Shown piece after piece: positions 6,303-9,038 of a stretch of DNA of 9,038 nucleotides. Made by a program: the position numbers and the translations under genes. Below the pieces are notes generated by a model, which saw nothing but the letters and a program-made list of their open reading frames with translations, did not search any database and was not told where the DNA came from. The first letter of the stretch is position 1; the number at the start of each line of letters is the position of its first letter. This DNA is from Lachnospiraceae bacterium (GTDB taxonomy: Bacteria; Bacillota; Clostridia; Lachnospirales; Lachnospiraceae): positions 1-9,038 of the forward strand of contig CAAGFP010000042.1 in the NCBI GenBank assembly GCA_900769175.1. The letters run 5' to 3'.

Positions 6303-7229
6303 ATGAAAAAAATACGTTTTGAACCGGAAACGGATGGATTTCATGGTGTTTTCTGGCCAACAAAAGTAAAGTCAGAAGCTGTAATGATTGCAATGCTTGG
6401 TGATGATGCAGAAGACTATATGGTAAAGTGTTGTGTGAAATGGTTTCACAAATTTGGTGTAAACGTAATGTCCATGTCACCGAATAAAAAAGACTATGGT
6501 CATCATAATTATCCGCTGGAGCGGATAGAAAAAGCAATTTTGTGGTTAAAGGGGTATGGTATAAATAAAGTTGGAATTGCAGGTGCATCTACAACCGGAA
6601 CTTTGGCATTGACGGCTGCTTCTTATTTCCAGGATATCACGCTAACCTTAGCTATGACGCCAAGTGACTTTATATGGCAGGGATTTATGCAGGGAAAAAG
6701 AGATGGATGTAAGGAGTGGCCGGTCGAAGGAGAATCACTTTTTACATATCGCGGAGTACCTTTACCATATATGCCATTTGTATATCAGCATCCGGATTAT
6801 TGGAAGACGATTGAGAAGGAAAGCAAAAGAACCGGTGATATGATTAATTCGTGGAAATTATTTGATGATTCTGAAAAGGCACATCCTCATACTGAAGAAG
6901 AAATGATTAAGGTGGAGAACATTCATGGGAAGCTTCTTATAATCGGAGCGAAAGATGATGTTTTATGGGATACAGCGAAATATATCAGGCGTATAGATGA
7001 GAGGTTAAAGCAAAAAGCTCATTCCTGTAATTATGAGGTGGCTATTTATGAGCATGGAACACATTTTGTTTTTCCTGAAGGGATGATAAAACAAATGATT
7101 CCATTCGGTTCATCATTGCTGATAAAGTTATGTTTTAAGGCGGCGAAGCAGCATCCGAAAGAATGCCTGGAGACCAGAATTGATATAGAAAAGCGAGTTA
7201 GTAATGCTATATCAGAGTGGAGGTGTTGA
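6303..7229 (+). CDS. Alpha/beta hydrolase, BAAT/acyl-CoA thioester hydrolase C-terminal type
   Basis: A 308-residue cytosolic hydrolase with no signal peptide. The chosen start is the ATG at 6303, 10 bases after GGAGG (6288-6292); a GTG at 6276 would place that Shine-Dalgarno inside the gene. The nucleophile elbow is GIAGASTTG with Ser96. The acid is likely in GAKDDVLWD (Asp218/219), and the His is His254 in YEHGTHFVFPEG. The region near 110-185 (SDFIWQGF, YRGVPLPY) is typical of bacterial BAAT_C proteins. The family acts on thioester or ester bonds; eukaryotic members transfer or hydrolyse acyl-CoA. The bacterial substrate is unknown. A 32-base gap separates it from the upstream gene, and the next ATG is 5 bases past its stop. 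Family confidence is good, substrate not assignable. Confidence 0.82.
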   Translation: MKKIRFEPETDGFHGVFWPTKVKSEAVMIAMLGDDAEDYMVKCCVKWFHKFGVNVMSMSPNKKDYGHHNYPLERIEKAILWLKGYGINKVGIAGASTTGTLALTAASYFQDITLTLAMTPSDFIWQGFMQGKRDGCKEWPVEGESLFTYRGVPLPYMPFVYQHPDYWKTIEKESKRTGDMINSWKLFDDSEKAHPHTEEEMIKVENIHGKLLIIGAKDDVLWDTAKYIRRIDERLKQKAHSCNYEVAIYEHGTHFVFPEGMIKQMIPFGSSLLIKLCFKAAKQHPKECLETRIDIEKRVSNAISEWRC

Positions 7230-7234
7230 GTAAA

Positions 7235-7588
7235 ATGGCAGATGTAATCATTATTGTGATACTGGTTATCTTAATCATCATAGGAATCAGTTCGACTATA
7301 AAGCACTTCAAAGGTGAGGGAGGCTGTTGTGGTGGAGGCTCCTCCGTTAAGGTGAAAAGAAAGAAACTGAAACAGGTTGTAAAAGAAAGAACGGTTACCA
7401 TTGAGGGTATGACCTGTGAACACTGTAAGGCACGTGTTGAAAGCAGATTAAATGAGTTGGATGGTGTTTCAGCCAAGGTAAATCTGAAAAGGAAAACCGC
7501 GGTGGTTTCCATGGAGAAAGAGGTAGAGGATGAAGAGATTAAGAAGGCAATAGAAAATGCAGGATATGAGGTTATAGAAATAAGATAA
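7235..7588 (+). CDS. Membrane-anchored Cys-rich protein fused to a heavy-metal-associated (HMA) domain
   Basis: A 117-residue protein starting at the ATG at 7235, 11 bases after GGAGG (7219-7223), which lies in the end of the hydrolase gene. The in-frame GTG at 7217 would add MEVLSK and absorb the ribosome binding site, so I reject it. Residues 3-19 are one transmembrane helix. They are followed by KHFKGEGGCCGGGSS with the Cys pair C31-C32, which together resemble the small FeoB-associated Cys-rich membrane proteins. A lysine-rich linker (39-50) leads to an HMA fold at 52-117 with the metal motif GMTCEHC (C61, C64) and the family ending KAIENAGYEV. Copper, zinc or another soft metal is the expected ligand. 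The probable role is a tethered metallochaperone or metal sink on the inner face of the membrane. Next gene overlap is one base (TAATG). Confidence 0.85.
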   Translation: MADVIIIVILVILIIIGISSTIKHFKGEGGCCGGGSSVKVKRKKLKQVVKERTVTIEGMTCEHCKARVESRLNELDGVSAKVNLKRKTAVVSMEKEVEDEEIKKAIENAGYEVIEIR

Positions 7589-8166
7589 TGGAAAAAGTTA
7601 ATTTTTTATCAGAGGAAGAATTAATTTATATAGGTAGGCAAATAGGCGAAGCGTTTGTGGCGGAGAATGATGGTATTGCTATAAATGTACCAAAGGAAGA
7701 TGCCATAAAAGCGTTTGAAATTATGACGGAATATTACTACAAATCTGGTGTATTATTTACTACATCTGATAGACATGAAGGTTTTTTGGCTTATTGGCAT
7801 AAAAATACAAAAATGAATGTAAAATGGGCTATGCATATGGTATTTCGATTGCTAAAAGAAGTTTCTCTTCGATCTGTGGTAAGAGTAGCAGAAGCCGGAG
7901 GTGAATTATATGCAAAGCTTTACAAGAAAGAAAAAGATTATATAGCGGTCTCTATGGTAGTGGTATTGAAGGAATATCAAGGTAAAGGGTATATGCACAA
8001 GATTTTAGAACATCCATTTCAAGAAGCAAGGAGTCAAGGGATACCTTGTGTACTTGATACAGATACCGTGTTAAAGGTTGAGAAGTATGAGAGATGTGGA
8101 ATGAAAAAGGTTGGAAAAAAGAAATTAAAGTCAGGACAGTATCTTTACACAATGGAGTATAGATAG
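7588..8166 (+). CDS. GNAT-family N-acetyltransferase
   Basis: A 192-residue protein whose ATG shares one base with the preceding TAA. Only a poor, distant GAGG precedes it, so translation probably depends on coupling. The acetyl-CoA-binding motif A is VVVLKEYQGKGYMHKILEH (residues 124-142), containing the Q-G-K-G loop, followed by a helix and the strand GIPCVLDT. The segment YERCGMKKVGKKKL matches the GNAT end where the fold packs behind the active site. Residues 28-110 are less conserved and include the WAMHMVFRLL segment. The substrate cannot be deduced. It is the last gene before a gap with an independent promoter, so it probably closes the operon, although no strong terminator follows. 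It could be loosely associated cargo rather than part of the metal/thiol function. Confidence 0.82.
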   Translation: MEKVNFLSEEELIYIGRQIGEAFVAENDGIAINVPKEDAIKAFEIMTEYYYKSGVLFTTSDRHEGFLAYWHKNTKMNVKWAMHMVFRLLKEVSLRSVVRVAEAGGELYAKLYKKEKDYIAVSMVVVLKEYQGKGYMHKILEHPFQEARSQGIPCVLDTDTVLKVEKYERCGMKKVGKKKLKSGQYLYTMEYR

Positions 8167-8206
8167 TTTTGGCGTGGGCAAAAGGTGTTTTGTATAAAAT
8201 TATTTC

Positions 8207-8235
8207 TTGACATATCATAACATATAGAGTAACAT
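8207..8235 (+). promoter_or_regulatory. Promoter of the TetR-family gene
   Basis: A perfect -35 TTGACA (8207-8212) lies 17 bases upstream of the -10-like TAACAT (8230-8235, 4 of 6 to consensus). The predicted start of transcription is near 8242, giving a leader of about 33 bases before the TTG start. The operator at 8231-8249 covers the -10 and the start site, so bound repressor would block RNA polymerase. A lone CATAAC half-site (8216-8221) lies in the spacer. Confidence 0.75.
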
Positions 8236-8249
8236 AACGGTGTTATGTT
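8231..8249 (+). promoter_or_regulatory. TetR-type operator 1 (autoregulatory)
   Basis: Perfect inverted repeat AACATAAC-GGT-GTTATGTT, 8-bp arms around a 3-base centre. It overlaps the -10 box of the promoter just upstream of the TetR-family gene. Nearly the same 17-base core recurs at 8940-8956, differing only in the centre (GGT versus GCT), which supports a shared repressor. Confidence 0.8.
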
Positions 8250-8251
8250 GC

Positions 8252-8263
8252 AACGCTGTTATG
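8252..8263 (+). promoter_or_regulatory. Partial operator-like copy next to the ribosome binding site
   Basis: AACGCTGTTATG is identical over 12 bases to the centre and right arm of the second operator (8944-8955). The left arm is degenerate (TTGC in place of the ACAT-like end). It ends at the GGAGG of the TetR-family gene (8263-8267). It could be a weak extra binding site or a decayed duplicate. Confidence 0.45.
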
Positions 8264-8274
8264 GAGGTAATAAT

Positions 8275-8901
8275 TTGAAAGAAGACAAAGAAACAAGAAA
8301 TAATCTGCTTCAAAGTGCCAGAAAAGAATTTACAGAGAAAGGCTATATGAAGGCATCTCTCAGGACAATATGCAAAAATGCAGGCGTTACAACTGGGGCT
8401 TTATATTTCTTTTTTAAAGATAAAAATGATTTGTTTGATGCAGTAGTTGGAGATACGGTAAATGTAATCTACAATATGATGCAGGAACACTTTGAAGATG
8501 AGAAAAATATGGCTGCAAAAGGCGGGGATATGCTGCCGAATGCAGAGGAAGAGGCTGAACATGAAGAAACAACGGCACTAGTTATTCATCAGATGTATCT
8601 TCATAGGGAAGAAATCTTGCTTGTATTAACCCAAAGTCAGGGTACAAAATATGAAAACATTGCGGATCGGTTTATTGATTCGGCGGAGAAGCATTATCGT
8701 CTAATGGCAGATGCGATGGTAAAACATCATCCAAAGGCAAAAATAGATGAAAAGTTCATTCATTGGCTTGCCCATGAACAGATAGATACGTTTATCTTTA
8801 TGATATCTCATATAGAAACCGAACAGGAAGCCTTACCGTTTATTAATCAGGCTGTTACATATATGATGTCAGGATGGTATGGCATGTTTTTGTCAAGGTA
8901 G
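8275..8901 (+). CDS. TetR-family transcriptional regulator
   Basis: A 208-residue repressor. I choose the TTG at 8275, seven bases after GGAGG (8263-8267). The upstream in-frame ATG at 8245 sits inside the operator almost at the predicted transcript start, so it would lack a ribosome binding site. The N-terminal DNA-binding domain is about residues 5-55: LLQSARKEFTEKGYMKASLR, then the helix-turn-helix TICKNAGVTTGALYFFFKDK and NDLF, the classic TetR pattern. The rest is a helical ligand and dimerization domain of unknown ligand, with an acidic Glu-rich loop near 88-99 (PNAEEEAEHEE). Palindromic operators flank the gene: one over its own promoter, one before the following ABC ATPase gene. Both genes are therefore probably derepressed together by an inducer, as is common for TetR-controlled exporters. 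The assignment to family is firm. Confidence 0.92.
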   Translation: MKEDKETRNNLLQSARKEFTEKGYMKASLRTICKNAGVTTGALYFFFKDKNDLFDAVVGDTVNVIYNMMQEHFEDEKNMAAKGGDMLPNAEEEAEHEETTALVIHQMYLHREEILLVLTQSQGTKYENIADRFIDSAEKHYRLMADAMVKHHPKAKIDEKFIHWLAHEQIDTFIFMISHIETEQEALPFINQAVTYMMSGWYGMFLSR

Positions 8902-8903
8902 TA

Positions 8904-8925
8904 AAGGACTGAGAAATCAGTCCTT
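8904..8925 (+). other. Stem-loop after the TetR-family gene
   Basis: AAGGACTGA pairs perfectly with TCAGTCCTT over 9 bp around a GAAA tetraloop, starting two bases after the stop codon. It is followed by AAAACATAA rather than a U-run, so it is not a standard intrinsic terminator in the + direction. It may be a weak terminator, an attenuating structure or an mRNA 3' end stabiliser between the regulator and the ABC gene. Confidence 0.6.
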
Positions 8926-8937
8926 AAAACATAACAC

Positions 8938-8958
8938 TTACATAACGCTGTTATGTAA
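8938..8958 (+). promoter_or_regulatory. TetR-type operator 2, upstream of the ABC ATPase gene
   Basis: Perfect inverted repeat with 9-bp arms TTACATAAC and GTTATGTAA around GCT. Its 17-base core matches operator 1 except for the middle base of the centre. An AACATAAC half-site lies just before it (8928-8935), echoing the half-site upstream of operator 1. It overlaps the candidate -10 TAAAAT at 8956-8961. Confidence 0.8.
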
Positions 8959-8961
8959 AAT
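8956..8961 (+). promoter_or_regulatory. Candidate -10 box for the ABC ATPase gene
   Basis: TAAAAT matches five of six -10 positions and overlaps the right arm of operator 2, 25 bases before the ATG at 8986. The 17-base-upstream hexamer AACACT (8933-8938) is a poor -35, so the promoter is tentative. Read-through from the TetR promoter is the alternative. Confidence 0.4.
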
Positions 8962-8985
8962 TCATTAATGGAAAGGAAGAGAAAG

Positions 8986-9038
8986 ATGTATTTACAAGTA
9001 AAAGACATGAAGAAAAGTTATGGCGAAGGAGGAAGCTA
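8986..9038 (+). CDS. ABC-transporter ATP-binding protein (3' partial, N-terminus only)
   Basis: The ATG at 8986 follows AAAGGA (8972-8977) by 8 bases and opens MYLQVKDMKKSYGEGGS, cut by the window edge after 17 complete codons. The pattern (L-x-V-K-D-M-x-K-S-Y-G, then a short Gly-rich loop) is the first strand and turn of the ATPase of MacB/LolD/BceA-type transporters, usually followed by an FtsX-like permease gene. Walker motifs lie beyond the edge, so the subfamily is inferred. The operator just upstream implies control by the TetR-family protein. Confidence 0.7.
   Translation, partial: MYLQVKDMKKSYGEGGS

Noticed and set aside
8167..8192. TTTTG/CAAAA/TTTTG short pairings after the acetyltransferase gene as an operon terminator
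   Set aside because: Stems are only five A/T-rich pairs and compete with each other; not strong enough to call a terminator.
8245..8274. ATG at 8245 as the TetR-family start
   Set aside because: It falls inside the operator and next to the predicted transcript start, leaving no room for a ribosome binding site; TTG at 8275 has GGAGG seven bases upstream.
1..9038. CRISPR arrays, tRNA or rRNA genes, insertion sequences
   Set aside because: No regularly spaced repeats, tRNA-like cloverleaf, rRNA signature or transposase gene was seen on either strand; minus-strand frames are shadows of the + strand genes.

Overview
The window looks like a piece of a low-GC Gram-positive chromosome or integrated element, most likely from a Clostridia/Lachnospiraceae-type gut Firmicute. 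The signs are strong GGAGG-type ribosome binding sites, two TTG starts, moderately AT-rich genes, very AT-rich intergenic DNA (44 G/C in 180 bases over 1441-1620 by my count), and protein families typical of that group. All supported genes are on the + strand. This placement is inferred from style and families, not from a marker gene.

Region 1 (1-1440) is the 3' part of a large multidomain protein whose reading frame is open at the left edge. It carries a DNA-polymerase-beta-type nucleotidyltransferase domain and a charged tail. It resembles the large polyvalent proteins carried by Tn1549-like integrative conjugative elements, which suggests that what follows may be mobile-element cargo. No integrase, relaxase or attachment site is visible in the window.

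Region 2 (1441-1650) is a short AT-rich control region. It holds a possible 31-codon ORF, a near-consensus -10 box, a 7-bp-arm palindrome directly against it, and a possible leader hairpin.

Region 3 (1651-8166) is a tightly packed nine-gene run with short gaps or overlaps at every junction. In order it encodes a DtxR/MntR-family metal-dependent repressor, a 40-residue single-helix membrane protein, two CydD- and CydC-like ABC half-transporters, a YgbA-family cysteine-rich protein, a YbaN/DUF454 membrane protein, an alpha/beta hydrolase of the BAAT type, a membrane-anchored Cys-rich protein fused to a heavy-metal-associated domain, and a GNAT acetyltransferase. The likely logic is that the metal-loaded repressor binds the promoter palindrome, and metal shortage (or another change in metal state) releases the whole set. 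The set combines a heterodimeric exporter-fold transporter related to the cysteine/glutathione/heme-linked CydDC with several cysteine-rich, possibly metal- or Fe-S-binding proteins and a family tied to nitrosative stress in enterobacteria. I infer a metal/thiol/heme homeostasis or stress system. I do not recognise it as a described pathway, and no cydAB oxidase genes are in view.

Region 4 (8167-9038) is a separate regulatory module. A TetR-family repressor is driven by a promoter with a consensus -35, and a perfect ACATAAC/GTTATGT palindrome overlaps its -10. An almost identical palindrome lies just upstream of a second gene, an ABC-transporter ATPase cut off by the right edge. This strongly suggests that the repressor controls both itself and the downstream transporter.
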